From positions 1 through 19,795 of the forward strand of contig DATKXF010000102.1 in the NCBI GenBank assembly GCA_035529155.1: a DNA stretch of 19,795 nucleotides, given 5' to 3'. Position 1 is the stretch's first letter. Each line of letters begins with the position of its first letter. The translations under genes and the position numbers were made by a program. Source of the stretch: JAAEEP01 sp035529155 (GTDB lineage: Archaea; Thermoplasmatota; Thermoplasmata; Methanomassiliicoccales; JAAEEP01). Positions 7,715 through 15,014 of the stretch are shown here, piece after piece. The notes under the pieces are model-generated. The model searched no databases, was not told the DNA's origin, and saw only the letters and a list, made by a program, of their open reading frames with translations.

Positions 7715-8821
7715 ATGGACAGCGGTAGATCCAGAACGCTGGTCGAGAGAAAGAGGATAGACAACATTATTCTGAAATCCTTCATTGTGGTTTTCGTCTT
7801 GATTCTCATTGTTTTCATAGGATTCAATATATCGAGCGGAGACTTGACTGATGTTCCTGCGAGCGTGATGATCGCCCTGATGCTGGCGTTCTTCATCACA
7901 GGCCTGGTCTCGATCATCCTGCAACGCCGCATCGTCAAGATACCGGTGAGAAAGATACTCGTTTGGTTCATTCTGGCATCTCTCCTATTGGGAGTTTCTT
8001 TCGCTCTCGTGCTTTATACTCTCGACCTAACCAACAGTGTTGAGTTGACATTTGGAACCGAAAATGAAGTGAAGAGTCTGTTGTTGATAGGAGTATTCTT
8101 GGTATCCTTCGTGGTAGCCATCATCGTGGAGTTGTTCCTCCTTGTCCTGGGGTTCGGAGCCATCGGTGTGGTGATCGCCCTGGAGAGACGATACTCTCCC
8201 AAGATCCTCGTTAGATTGGCGAACCTGAGCGATAATAAGAAGAAAGGTCTTTTCGACAGTATCATCGCCTGGATCTTTAACGTCCCGCCGTACCTTGACT
8301 CCTCGACATTGAAGGTCAACTATCCACGAGGAGAACGATTTCCCTGGAGGAGGTTCTGGAAAGCAACAGGGTGGGAGGTCCTGTTCGCGGCATTGGTGGC
8401 ACTCTACATAAGCCTGAATCCATTCCTTCTCTCGGGAATAAGAATCGAACAGCTATTTTCCACCCTCACCTCTGCTTCATATCTACTTCCGTTGATAATC
8501 CTGCCCTGGTTCATCTATGCAGCGATCGATGCCAAGATCACCGGGGTCACAAAGGACTTCAGGCTCTACGACGGGATCAAGTCAAAGGTGTTCCAGACAA
8601 TTGGTCTCTTGGGCACGATAGTCATCTTCATCCGCTTCGCCCTGGAGAGGAACAGTGGGGTGACGATCCTTCTACTCTTCACCGGCTTCATCGTGATCTT
8701 CCTTATCGTCGCCACCCTCTTCAACTTCATCTACTTCAACAGCTTCGAGGAGGATCTGGGGGCGGATGTGTGCGAGACCTTTGAGAGCATGAGGTCCGCA
8801 AGGAAGTCAGAAGGTGGATGA
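7715..8821 (+). CDS. Polytopic membrane protein of unknown function
   Basis: A 368-residue protein with roughly seven to eight hydrophobic segments: about residues 20-40, 49-68, 82-103, 120-153 (one long or two helices), and four more between 215 and 350. A soluble, basic loop (about 155-215) lies between, containing ERRYSPKILVRLANLSDNKK and a VNYPRGERFPWRRFW stretch. The end is charged (FEEDLGADVCETFESMRSAR). I do not recognise a family; no transporter or enzyme signature is visible. ATG 7715 has a strong GGAGGA 5 bases upstream. It follows the zinc-ribbon/PspC gene and probably shares its transcript, suggesting an envelope-related role. The decayed GNAT gene begins one base after its stop. 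Confidence 0.75.
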   Translation: MDSGRSRTLVERKRIDNIILKSFIVVFVLILIVFIGFNISSGDLTDVPASVMIALMLAFFITGLVSIILQRRIVKIPVRKILVWFILASLLLGVSFALVLYTLDLTNSVELTFGTENEVKSLLLIGVFLVSFVVAIIVELFLLVLGFGAIGVVIALERRYSPKILVRLANLSDNKKKGLFDSIIAWIFNVPPYLDSSTLKVNYPRGERFPWRRFWKATGWEVLFAALVALYISLNPFLLSGIRIEQLFSTLTSASYLLPLIILPWFIYAAIDAKITGVTKDFRLYDGIKSKVFQTIGLLGTIVIFIRFALERNSGVTILLLFTGFIVIFLIVATLFNFIYFNSFEEDLGADVCETFESMRSARKSEGG

Positions 8822-8822
8822 G

Positions 8823-9394
8823 ATGGCCTTAAGGCCATTGAAGGAAGAGTATTTCATCTGGATCTCAGAAATCCTGGTAGAATCGTTCCAGGACAAGTAT
8901 GGGAGACCCTCCCATTTCAAATCGGAGAGGATCCCCCGCTGATGGAATCGGGATTGCTTCATGATCACCCTTTTCAGTATACTCGTGGCCGAGAGAATGA
9001 GCAAGGTAATGGAGGTCATCATGCTCAAGTGAGTTGATCAACAGAGGCTCCCCAAGCGAAATGCTCCAAGAGCAGAACGAAGTGGATCGAGAGACTGAGG
9101 CTCAAATTCGGGCTTTCCCTCTTGGGTCTGCGATCTTAAGTTGGGCTACGTCGAGTATCTTGCGGTCGCTCCAGAATACAGGAAGATAGGGGGATCGCCC
9201 TCTTGAACGAGGCAAATGCATTCGCTACCTCGCGCCGCTTCAAAACTCCAAAGCTCTACCTGGCAAGTACCAACAAAAAGATCGTAAGCCTTTACCTGAA
9301 GATGGAAATCCGAAGAACGAAGAAGGTGAAGATTGGAATGACCCAGTATCTCCTCAGAATAAAGGATTGGTGGTCCCTGGAGCTCAACCTTTAA
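8823..9394 (+). pseudogene. Decayed GNAT-family N-acetyltransferase
   Basis: GNAT-like segments lie in order but in different frames. From ATG 8823 the frame reads MALRPLKEEYFIWISEILVE...FQDKYGRP, a typical GNAT N-terminus, and stops at 8942. Around 8960-9032 another frame gives ITLFSILVAERMSKVMEVIM. A third, near 9078-9133, gives KWIERLRLKFGLSLLGLR. Motif A follows from 9138 as KLGYVEYLAVAPEYRKIG, which breaks near 9190 before GIALLNEANAFATSRRFKTP. The last frame continues to the stop at 9394 (YLASTNKKIVSLYLKMEI, the GNAT motif B-like end). At least three frame changes and internal stops make a functional product implausible. It begins one base after the preceding membrane-protein stop, so it was probably once in that operon. 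Confidence 0.75.
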
Positions 9395-9432
9395 AATAGA
9401 AAAAAAGATGGCCGGGCGATGAATTAATGCCA

Positions 9433-9452
9433 CAAATTTAATATAAAATTTG
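9433..9452. repeat. AT-rich inverted repeat
   Basis: CAAATTT (9433-9439) and AAATTTG (9446-9452) are perfect inverted arms around AATATA. The element lies ~110 bases upstream of the small frame at 9546. It could be an operator or simply part of an AT-rich promoter region. Confidence 0.5.
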
Positions 9453-9483
9453 GATTATCAGCCCTGATATTAGAAGCTTATCG

Positions 9484-9491
9484 TTATATAC
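9484..9491 (+). promoter_or_regulatory. Candidate TATA box for the small frame at 9546
   Basis: TTATATAC is a good archaeal TATA match. The implied start site near 9514 leaves a ~30-base leader that includes GGGGAG (9533-9538) before ATG 9546. Confidence 0.5.
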
Positions 9492-9545
9492 CAGATGATA
9501 TCGGTGGGGGACTATAGAAATGATTTCCATTAGGGGAGTGATGGG

Positions 9546-9674
9546 ATGACTGTTGAGATCAGTCAACTAGAAGGTGACCACGGGGATGATTATCTCGTGG
9601 AAGACATAATCATCAAGTCTGTCGGAATCCCGATCAAGGAGGTGCGGGTGATGGGCAGGCTTGAGGAAATCTAG
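9546..9674 (+). CDS. Small 42-residue protein or gene remnant, unrecognised
   Basis: The frame encodes MTVEISQLEGDHGDDYLVED, then IIIKSVGIPIKEVRVMGRLE and a final EI. It has a plausible TATA box (9484-9491) and a GGGGAG seven bases before the ATG, so it is probably expressed. The segment 'YLVEDIIIKSVGIPIKEVRVMG' vaguely recalls the 'YVxTxxGxxVxRVRVMGxV' entry strand of archaeal OB-fold proteins (RPA-like), but this is a weak impression and the frame stops where such a domain would continue. It could be a 5' remnant of a longer gene or a genuine small protein. A hairpin at 9690-9711 follows its stop. Confidence 0.4.
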   Translation: MTVEISQLEGDHGDDYLVEDIIIKSVGIPIKEVRVMGRLEEI

Positions 9675-9689
9675 GACGAACGATGTATG

Positions 9690-9725
9690 GAGAGACAAGT
9701 CTTGACCTCTCCACCTCCACCTTTT
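9690..9725. terminator. Possible hairpin plus T-run between converging genes
   Basis: GAGAG (9690-9694) pairs with CTCTC (9707-9711), with inner CAA/TTG pairing, and a TTTT follows at 9722-9725. It sits between the stops of the small plus-strand frame and the minus-strand HdrA-like gene. Archaeal termination often needs only T-runs, so this is tentative. Confidence 0.3.
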
Positions 9726-9739
9726 ACTTAGTAACATCA

Positions 9740-10780
9740 CTAGCCTGGGCATTTTCTCAATACATAGCCAGCTGCACCTGCAGCGCATTCACCGCCCTGG
9801 GCAACGCATGAGGCGAGATCCTTCGGGGACTCCAGGCATCCGGCTATGAAGACACCGTCAACTTGTTCGTCTTCGGGTAGCCCATCTCCCCTGATCCCCA
9901 CGTTCAGCATCGAGATCAGATTCCGGGCATCGGTGGGCATCTCAAGCCCGACCTGGAGAACGACCAGATCAGCATCCAACTCGTACAGCTCCTTGAGAAG
10001 CGTGTTCTCCCCGCAGACGAAGAGTTTCTTTCCGCCCGGTCTCTTGGTGACCATTGAAGGCTGGCCCCTGATGAACATTACTCCAGCCTTGCGTGCCTCG
10101 CGATAAGCATCCTCCCATCCCTTACCGTGGGTTCGGATATCGATGTAAAGGATGCTGACATCCAACTCGGGATCCATGTCCTTCAAGATCAAGGCGTTCT
10201 TGATGGCCCCCATGCAACACACCGCGCTGCAGTAGGGAAGGCCTCGTCTCTCCACCCTTGAACCCACGCACTGGATGAACACGAACTTCCTGACAAGGGC
10301 GCCTTCCGGCCCCCTGATCCCAGACTCGCCGCTGGTGCGGAGCAGAGTCTCGAACTCCAGAGAGGTCACGACTTCCGGATATCGTCCATATCCGAACTCA
10401 GGTATGATGGTGGGGTCCATTGGTCTGAGACCTGTGGCGATTATCACGCAGCCAGCCTCCAGCTCGATGTTCTTGCCATCCCCGCTGGAGATGCTTGCCC
10501 TAAACTGATCATCACGCTTCTCCAGTGAACTCACCTCAGAGGCCAGGTGGACCTGAATCGCTTCGCTTTTCTCGATCTCATATATCATGGGTTCGAGGAT
10601 ATCGGATGCAAGCCGCATGGATGGGAATACCCTATTCACCTTGCCCAGAAGGCCACCGAGGCTCTGATCCCTCTCGACCAGGTGGACCTCGATCCCTAGA
10701 GAGGCAAGATCGAGGGAGGCTTTCATTCCAGTCACCCCTCCTCCGATGACAAGGACCTGATTCTGCGCCCCATTGCTCAT
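9740..10780 (-). CDS. HdrA-like FAD/iron-sulfur core protein (short form)
   Basis: Start ATG 10780 is chosen because a TATA box (10805-10812) lies 28 bases upstream, implying leaderless initiation; the frame is open to 10825. The 346-residue protein starts MSNGAQNQVLVIGGGVTGM, a dinucleotide-binding fold, and continues ERDQSLGGLLGKVNRVFP as in HdrA. The HdrA-specific cluster motif is intact: CVGSRVERRGLPYCSAVCC (C-x12-C-x3-CC; Cys 171, 184, 188, 189). A later AGCLESPKDLASCVAQ block matches the FAD-domain end. HdrA, the flavoprotein of heterodisulfide reductase, is ~650 residues. Here the N-terminal cluster domain, the C-terminal ferredoxin domain and the Cys-rich CSxC block after FP are missing (PSMRLASDILEPM instead). 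No hdrB or hdrC is nearby. A redox role is likely; the partner is unknown. Confidence 0.8.
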   Translation of the reverse strand: MSNGAQNQVLVIGGGVTGMKASLDLASLGIEVHLVERDQSLGGLLGKVNRVFPSMRLASDILEPMIYEIEKSEAIQVHLASEVSSLEKRDDQFRASISSGDGKNIELEAGCVIIATGLRPMDPTIIPEFGYGRYPEVVTSLEFETLLRTSGESGIRGPEGALVRKFVFIQCVGSRVERRGLPYCSAVCCMGAIKNALILKDMDPELDVSILYIDIRTHGKGWEDAYREARKAGVMFIRGQPSMVTKRPGGKKLFVCGENTLLKELYELDADLVVLQVGLEMPTDARNLISMLNVGIRGDGLPEDEQVDGVFIAGCLESPKDLASCVAQGGECAAGAAGYVLRKCPG

Positions 10781-10804
10781 TCGCACTCGTATCGGAATAA
10801 CGAT

Positions 10805-10812
10805 ATTATAAG
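10805..10812 (-). promoter_or_regulatory. TATA box of the HdrA-like gene
   Basis: On the minus strand the sequence reads TTATAATA, about 28 bases before ATG 10780. That is the normal TATA-to-start distance in archaea, so the mRNA is probably leaderless. Confidence 0.6.
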
Positions 10813-10872
10813 GTTCCACAGTCATGGAGGGATAAGCCAGTGGAAATCTCTCGATTCGAGAGTGTTGACAAC

Positions 10873-10881
10873 TTAATTATA
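10873..10881 (+). promoter_or_regulatory. TATA box of sufC
   Basis: TTAATTATA lies ~42 bases before ATG 10919. A start site near 10904 would exclude the upstream in-frame ATG at 10892, which supports the later start. Confidence 0.5.
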
Positions 10882-10918
10882 CCAAAATCACATGTTGAAG
10901 CAGGAACGAGTGGATAGA

Positions 10919-11659
10919 ATGCTGGAGATAAAGGACCTTTCAGTAGAGGTCGCAGGAAAGACCGTTCTCCGAGATGTCAACCTGAACGTGATGTCCGGAT
11001 ACACCGCCGTCCTTTTCGGCCCCAACGGTTCAGGCAAATCGACCCTTCTAGCATCGATAATGGGATTCTCAGACTACAATATCACCAAAGGGAAGATCGT
11101 TTTCAAAGGGCAGGATATAACCCACATGCCCCTCCACGAGCGGGCAAGGCTGGGCATCGGGATGATGATGCAGCGTCCCCCTAACATAGTGGGAGTGCAG
11201 CTGGGGCGGCTGGTGGACGCCACGGGCAGGGGCAAGGTCAATTCTGAAGAGCTGGCAGAACCGTTGGACATGGTCCGATTCCTGGAGCGCGACGTGAATG
11301 TCGGATTCTCCGGAGGAGAGTTGAAGAGGTCTGAACTGCTCCAGCTCAAGGCACAGGATCCCTGCCTGCTGCTTCTCGACGAACCGGAATCCGGTGTCGA
11401 TCTCGAGAGCATAAAGAGGGTTGGCCAGACCGTCCGGGACATACTGGACAGAGACAGTTGTCCAGTCGAGAAGGGGAACGGCAAATCCGCTCTGGTGATT
11501 ACCCATACAGGCGAGATATTGAACTACCTGGATGCGGACCGAGCCTTCGTGATGTGCAACGGAACCATCGTTTGCTCGGGAAGCCCGAGGGAACTTCTTA
11601 GCGAGATCTCCAGAAGGGGTTACGAGGAGTGTATCAAATGCAGGCGTCGGAGGAGTTGA
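10919..11659 (+). CDS. sufC: Fe-S cluster assembly ATPase SufC
   Basis: The 246-residue ABC-type ATPase starts MLEIKDLSVEVAGKTVLRDV. It has Walker A GPNGSGKST, a Q-loop in MMMQRPPNIVGVQL, the SufC-type signature FSGGELKRSELLQL, Walker B LLLLDEPESGVD and the switch His in ALVITHTGEIL. SufC drives conformational change in the SufB scaffold during iron-sulfur cluster assembly in the cytosol. ATG 10892 would add nine residues, but the TATA position favours 10919. The end is YEECIKCRRRRS, a Cys pair plus basic tail that I do not know from bacterial SufC. Its last 22 bases overlap sufB, so the two are translationally coupled. Gene order C-B without sufD, S or E matches the minimal archaeal system. 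Confidence 0.92.
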   Translation: MLEIKDLSVEVAGKTVLRDVNLNVMSGYTAVLFGPNGSGKSTLLASIMGFSDYNITKGKIVFKGQDITHMPLHERARLGIGMMMQRPPNIVGVQLGRLVDATGRGKVNSEELAEPLDMVRFLERDVNVGFSGGELKRSELLQLKAQDPCLLLLDEPESGVDLESIKRVGQTVRDILDRDSCPVEKGNGKSALVITHTGEILNYLDADRAFVMCNGTIVCSGSPRELLSEISRRGYEECIKCRRRRS

Positions 11660-12861
11660 GGAAGAAGGCCGAAGGGGCCCTGGGCAAGCGGGCCGCATTC
11701 GGCGAGGACATCGACCTGGAAGAGTACGAGGACGCTCCCAGGGACCGCGCCACAGCCGATAGCCTTGAGGACCTGGAGGAGAGCATCCAGGAGACCATGC
11801 TGAATGCCGGTGTCATTCCTTCAGGGAAGGGCAGGTCGGGCAGCTTCCTCATGATGGACAACAGCATGATCCACACCTCAATGCTCGGACCTGGGGTTGA
11901 GCTGATGTCCCTCTCCGCCGCGATGACGAAGCATCCCTGGCTCAAAGAATACTCCTGGAATCTGATGCCGATCGATGCGGACAAGTACACCGCCAAATCG
12001 TTTCTTGAGGGGGCGGACGGCTACTTCATAAGGGCGCTGGCCGGGCAGAACGTGAAGTTGCCCGTCCAGACATGCTTGATGATGAACAAGCATAACGTCT
12101 CCCAGTATGTCCACAACATAATCATCGTGGAGGAAGGGGCGTCCCTCGAGGTGGTCACGGGCTGCACCACCGCGAGAGGGATAGAGAAGGCGATACACCT
12201 GGGAATATCGGAGATATACATCAAGGAGGGTGGTTCGCTCTCATTTAGCATGATCCATAACTGGGCGGAGCAGGTCGGCGTGCGTCCAAGAACTGTCATC
12301 TCCGTAGGAAAGAACGCCACCTTCTTGAACAACTACGTGGTGCTCAGACCGGTCAAGAGCGTGCAGTCCTTCCCAACGGCACGCCTTGAAGGAGAGATGG
12401 CTGTGGCCAGGTTCAACTCGATTGCGATCGCGCATCCCGGATCCACGCTTGACCTGGGGTCGAGAGTTATACTCTCCGCCCCCAGGACCAGAGCCGAGAT
12501 CATATCCCGCACCATTACCACCGGTGGCACCGTTTACGCGAGAGGCCATCTTGTAGGCGAAGCACCCCAGATCAAAGCACACCTGGAGTGCAAGGGCCTA
12601 ATTCTCAAGGAGGAGGGCGTTCAGATAGCCATCCCCGAGCTGGAGGCCCGGGTACCCGACGTGGAGATGACCCATGAGGCGGCGGTCGGCAAGATAGCCA
12701 AGGACCAGGTGGAATATCTGATGGCCAGAGGTCTTGACGAAGAGCAGGCGGTGGGCATGATCGTCCGCGGTTTCCTCGAAGGAGGCATCAAGGGTCTTCC
12801 CCAGAACCTCAAGGATGAGATAGACAAGGCGGTCTCCCAGACGGATATCGGCGGCGTTTGA
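11638..12861 (+). CDS. sufB: Fe-S cluster assembly scaffold SufB/SufD family
   Basis: The 407-residue scaffold has an acidic, charged N-terminal helical part (about 1-50), then the long beta-helix core typical of SufB/D. C-terminal features are ARGHLVGEAPQIKAHLECKG, where the Cys aligns with the essential SufB Cys (E. coli C405), VEMTHEAAVGKIAKDQVEYL and the RGLDEEQAVGMIVRGFLEG helix. The HEA motif is SufB-like rather than SufD-like. With no sufD, it probably forms a homodimer bound by two SufC. ATG 11638 is preferred over GTG 11629 because GAGGAG (11624-11629) sits 8 bases upstream. It is shorter than bacterial SufB (~470-495 residues), as expected for the minimal archaeal form. Confidence 0.9.
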   Translation: MQASEELRKKAEGALGKRAAFGEDIDLEEYEDAPRDRATADSLEDLEESIQETMLNAGVIPSGKGRSGSFLMMDNSMIHTSMLGPGVELMSLSAAMTKHPWLKEYSWNLMPIDADKYTAKSFLEGADGYFIRALAGQNVKLPVQTCLMMNKHNVSQYVHNIIIVEEGASLEVVTGCTTARGIEKAIHLGISEIYIKEGGSLSFSMIHNWAEQVGVRPRTVISVGKNATFLNNYVVLRPVKSVQSFPTARLEGEMAVARFNSIAIAHPGSTLDLGSRVILSAPRTRAEIISRTITTGGTVYARGHLVGEAPQIKAHLECKGLILKEEGVQIAIPELEARVPDVEMTHEAAVGKIAKDQVEYLMARGLDEEQAVGMIVRGFLEGGIKGLPQNLKDEIDKAVSQTDIGGV

Positions 12862-12926
12862 TTCCCTGTTTACCCTCAAGACGGCATTTGGATAGTGGGA
12901 AATAAGGGATAGGTAGATTCCATCCC

Positions 12927-13520
12927 ATGGAAGAGAATGACCACCCCCACTTCGAACCCCAAGAGACACTCGACCTACCGAAGCAGATCATCCGCATACA
13001 CGATTTCTACGGCGGTGACGGATGGATGCTGGACATCGGTGGCGGGGGGGAGGGCATCATCGGCCTGGTGAAAGGGAGACAGGTCGTCTCCATCGACCTG
13101 ATCAGGAGGGAGTTAGAGGAGACTTCCAATGACTCCTTGAAGATCGTGATGGACGCCACAAATCTGAGTTTCCTGGATTCCACCTTCGAGGTGATAACGG
13201 CCTTCTTCTCGTTCATGTACATGACGGATGAGACCTTGGACGCAGCATTGAGAGAGATATCAAGGGTCCTGAAGACGGGAGGTGAGCTTCTGATATGGGA
13301 CCCAATCGTATCCCAGGCTGACTCACCTGAGCACAAGGTGTTCATCTCGTGGCTTGACGTAGAGCTTCCCGATGGCAGGCTGGTGGAAACAGGCTATGGT
13401 CATTTCCTCCGTCGACTGGAGCCGGAGAGGATCATCCATCGAGCGGAGGGAATGGGATTGGAACTCATTGAGAGGAGGATCGAAGGGGCGACTTTCTTCC
13501 TCCGCATGATGAAAGCATGA
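12927..13520 (+). CDS. Class I SAM-dependent methyltransferase
   Basis: A 197-residue protein with motif I WMLDIGGGGEGIIGLVKG (about residues 33-50), VVSIDLIRRE (motif II), IVMDATNLSFLDSTFEVITA (motif III/IV region) and ISRVLKTGGELLIWDP, followed by a C-terminal helix-strand ending FFLRMMKA. Four consecutive glycines in motif I are a loose version of the usual GxGxG. The substrate is unknown. It lies 65 bases after sufB on the same strand and could be co-transcribed; no strong ribosome-binding site is visible before ATG 12927, so it may have its own short-leader transcript. It converges on the COG2426-type gene. Confidence 0.75.
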   Translation: MEENDHPHFEPQETLDLPKQIIRIHDFYGGDGWMLDIGGGGEGIIGLVKGRQVVSIDLIRRELEETSNDSLKIVMDATNLSFLDSTFEVITAFFSFMYMTDETLDAALREISRVLKTGGELLIWDPIVSQADSPEHKVFISWLDVELPDGRLVETGYGHFLRRLEPERIIHRAEGMGLELIERRIEGATFFLRMMKA

Positions 13521-13532
13521 ATCTTCAGGAGA

Positions 13533-13991
13533 TCAGCCGAATATCTGGATGCCCGCAAGGGTCAATCCCATCATTATCGTTCCCGATATCAATACTCCTA
13601 CAAGTATGGCGAGCCATCCCTTCTTGAAGTCCAGGTCGAACAGCCAGACCAGGAGGGTTCCGGTCCAGGCACCGGTGATTGGAAGAGGGATGGCCACGAA
13701 GATCACCACCCCCAGCATTCCATATTTCTCGATGAACCCGCGCCGTTTCTCCCTGATGCCCTCGATGAACCTCCTCAACCAGTCCCAGCGGGTCGAGAAG
13801 AAGGCGTAGGTGTACCTCAAACCAAAGGTGACGGGCAGGTAGACCAGGGCGTTGAATGAAACGGCCACCGCGAACACCATCAGAGGGTCGAGTCCCATGG
13901 CCACACCCACGGGTATGGCTCCCCTCAGCTCGCTTATGGGGGACATGGAGAGTATGATGACCGTGAGCCATTCAACCCAGTTCGATATCAT
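13533..13991 (-). CDS. Small integral membrane protein, COG2426 'small multidrug export' family
   Basis: The 152-residue protein opens with a hydrophobic segment and the family motif SPISELRGAIPVGVAMGL. Further membrane segments follow, then a basic cytosolic loop (RRFIEGIREKRRGFIEKYG), the second family motif VAIPLPITGAWTGTLLVWLF and a final pair of helices. About four membrane helices are predicted by eye. The family name suggests export, but transport has not been shown for most members. AGGTGA lies just upstream of ATG 13991, and an ATATAAAA element at 14046-14053 fits as its TATA box. Confidence 0.85.
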   Translation of the reverse strand: MISNWVEWLTVIILSMSPISELRGAIPVGVAMGLDPLMVFAVAVSFNALVYLPVTFGLRYTYAFFSTRWDWLRRFIEGIREKRRGFIEKYGMLGVVIFVAIPLPITGAWTGTLLVWLFDLDFKKGWLAILVGVLISGTIMMGLTLAGIQIFG

Positions 13992-14045
13992 CCTTTTTCA
14001 CCTAATTGGACCTTCCAAGGGCGTAGCACATGCTCCTACTAATCG

Positions 14046-14054
14046 TTTTATATC
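14046..14054 (-). promoter_or_regulatory. TATA box of the COG2426-family gene
   Basis: Read on the minus strand this is GATATAAAA, a near-consensus archaeal TATA box. The implied start near 14023 gives a ~30-base leader with AGGTGA before ATG 13991. It could also serve the divergent gene at 14135. Confidence 0.5.
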
Positions 14055-14134
14055 TGATTTCCAGGCCCGATTCCCCTGAGAAAAGGCATTTAACGGACGA
14101 CCTCTAATTTATCATTGAGGGGAGGAAGTCGACC

Positions 14135-14911
14135 ATGTGTGCGAGAGGGCAGGCTGGGTCCAGAATGCTCAGCGTGTGGTCAGGATTGACCGCTCCATCC
14201 AAGGAGCGGACGCTGGAGCTCCTGGAGCACCTCGAATGGGAAGAACTCCATCTTCGCCTCCCTAGCGACTGGAATGACGGGCTCGAAGCTCTCAAGGAGG
14301 GCTTCGACCTGGATTCCGTAGTGGAGGAGATGAGCGATCTGGGTGTGATAAGGCTTCCCGAGGACGCTCAGGTGGTCAGGAGCTGGAGGCCATTCCTGGA
14401 AGGGATTTGGGATCTGGCGGGTGAGAGGGAGGTCCACTGCTTCCGGGACCCGTTCTCGTTCTCCCATCAGAGACAGATAGCCCTGGACCTCGCGTCAGAA
14501 TCCATCAAGGCGAGACTGGGACACCTGGACATAGCGGCCTGGAAGGAACTCCTCAGGGAGGACATTCACCTCTCCATATCCGATTCTGCTCTCGAGGCCG
14601 AGGTCCTCGCCAGGAGCGCGGGCGATGAGGTGGCCTGTGTTGATCTCAGCGCCGAGACCGAGCAGATTCTGGCAAGGGAAGGTTTTCAGGTCCGCAGGGT
14701 GATGATTGACGGGGACGAGCTACCTCTCTCGAAGCTCAAACGAGAGATGCTCATCCTTGAATCCGGGGGGGAGGAGGTTCCCGATTCGCTCTTGGAGCAA
14801 GGGATAATGGAACATCTTGATTTCTTGAAAGTGCTCCTCTCGGCAAATACATTCGACGAGGCTTGCCTGATTTGGTGCTCCGACGGCCATCGGGAAAGAA
14901 ACGGTTCCTGA
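14135..14911 (+). CDS. Unrecognised soluble protein
   Basis: A 258-residue, acidic, Leu- and Glu-rich protein without membrane segments or signal peptide. GGAGG (14121-14125) nine bases before ATG 14135 supports the start; Met 11 (ATG 14165) is an alternative, since the family-like core appears to begin at MLSVWSGLTAPSKERTLELL. Visible segments are VHCFRDPFSFSHQRQIALDL (about residues 98-117), then a helix with SIKARLGHLD and a beta-alpha unit DEVACVDLSAETEQILAREG. The only Cys pair is near the end (ACLIWC). I do not recognise a family. It is flanked by the COG2426-type gene (divergent) and the thermosome (103 bases downstream, with its own promoter). Confidence 0.65.
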   Translation: MCARGQAGSRMLSVWSGLTAPSKERTLELLEHLEWEELHLRLPSDWNDGLEALKEGFDLDSVVEEMSDLGVIRLPEDAQVVRSWRPFLEGIWDLAGEREVHCFRDPFSFSHQRQIALDLASESIKARLGHLDIAAWKELLREDIHLSISDSALEAEVLARSAGDEVACVDLSAETEQILAREGFQVRRVMIDGDELPLSKLKREMLILESGGEEVPDSLLEQGIMEHLDFLKVLLSANTFDEACLIWCSDGHRERNGS

Positions 14912-14963
14912 AAGAGGCCAGGTGAGGACCTTTCCAAGACAATTTGATATAGAAGAACTAGCA

Positions 14964-14973
14964 TACATATTTT
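14964..14973 (+). promoter_or_regulatory. Candidate TATA box of the thermosome gene
   Basis: TACATATTTT in an AT-rich stretch places the start site near 14995. This leaves a ~20-base leader that carries AGGAGAG (15001-15007) before the TTG start at 15015. Confidence 0.45.
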
Positions 14974-15014
14974 GCATTCTTATCGGATGAAGATCAAAAT
15001 AGGAGAGTAATCAC

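Noticed and set aside
10781..10825. Longer N-terminus for the HdrA-like protein
   Set aside because: The TATA box lies inside this extension and the added 15 residues precede the normal start of the flavin fold.
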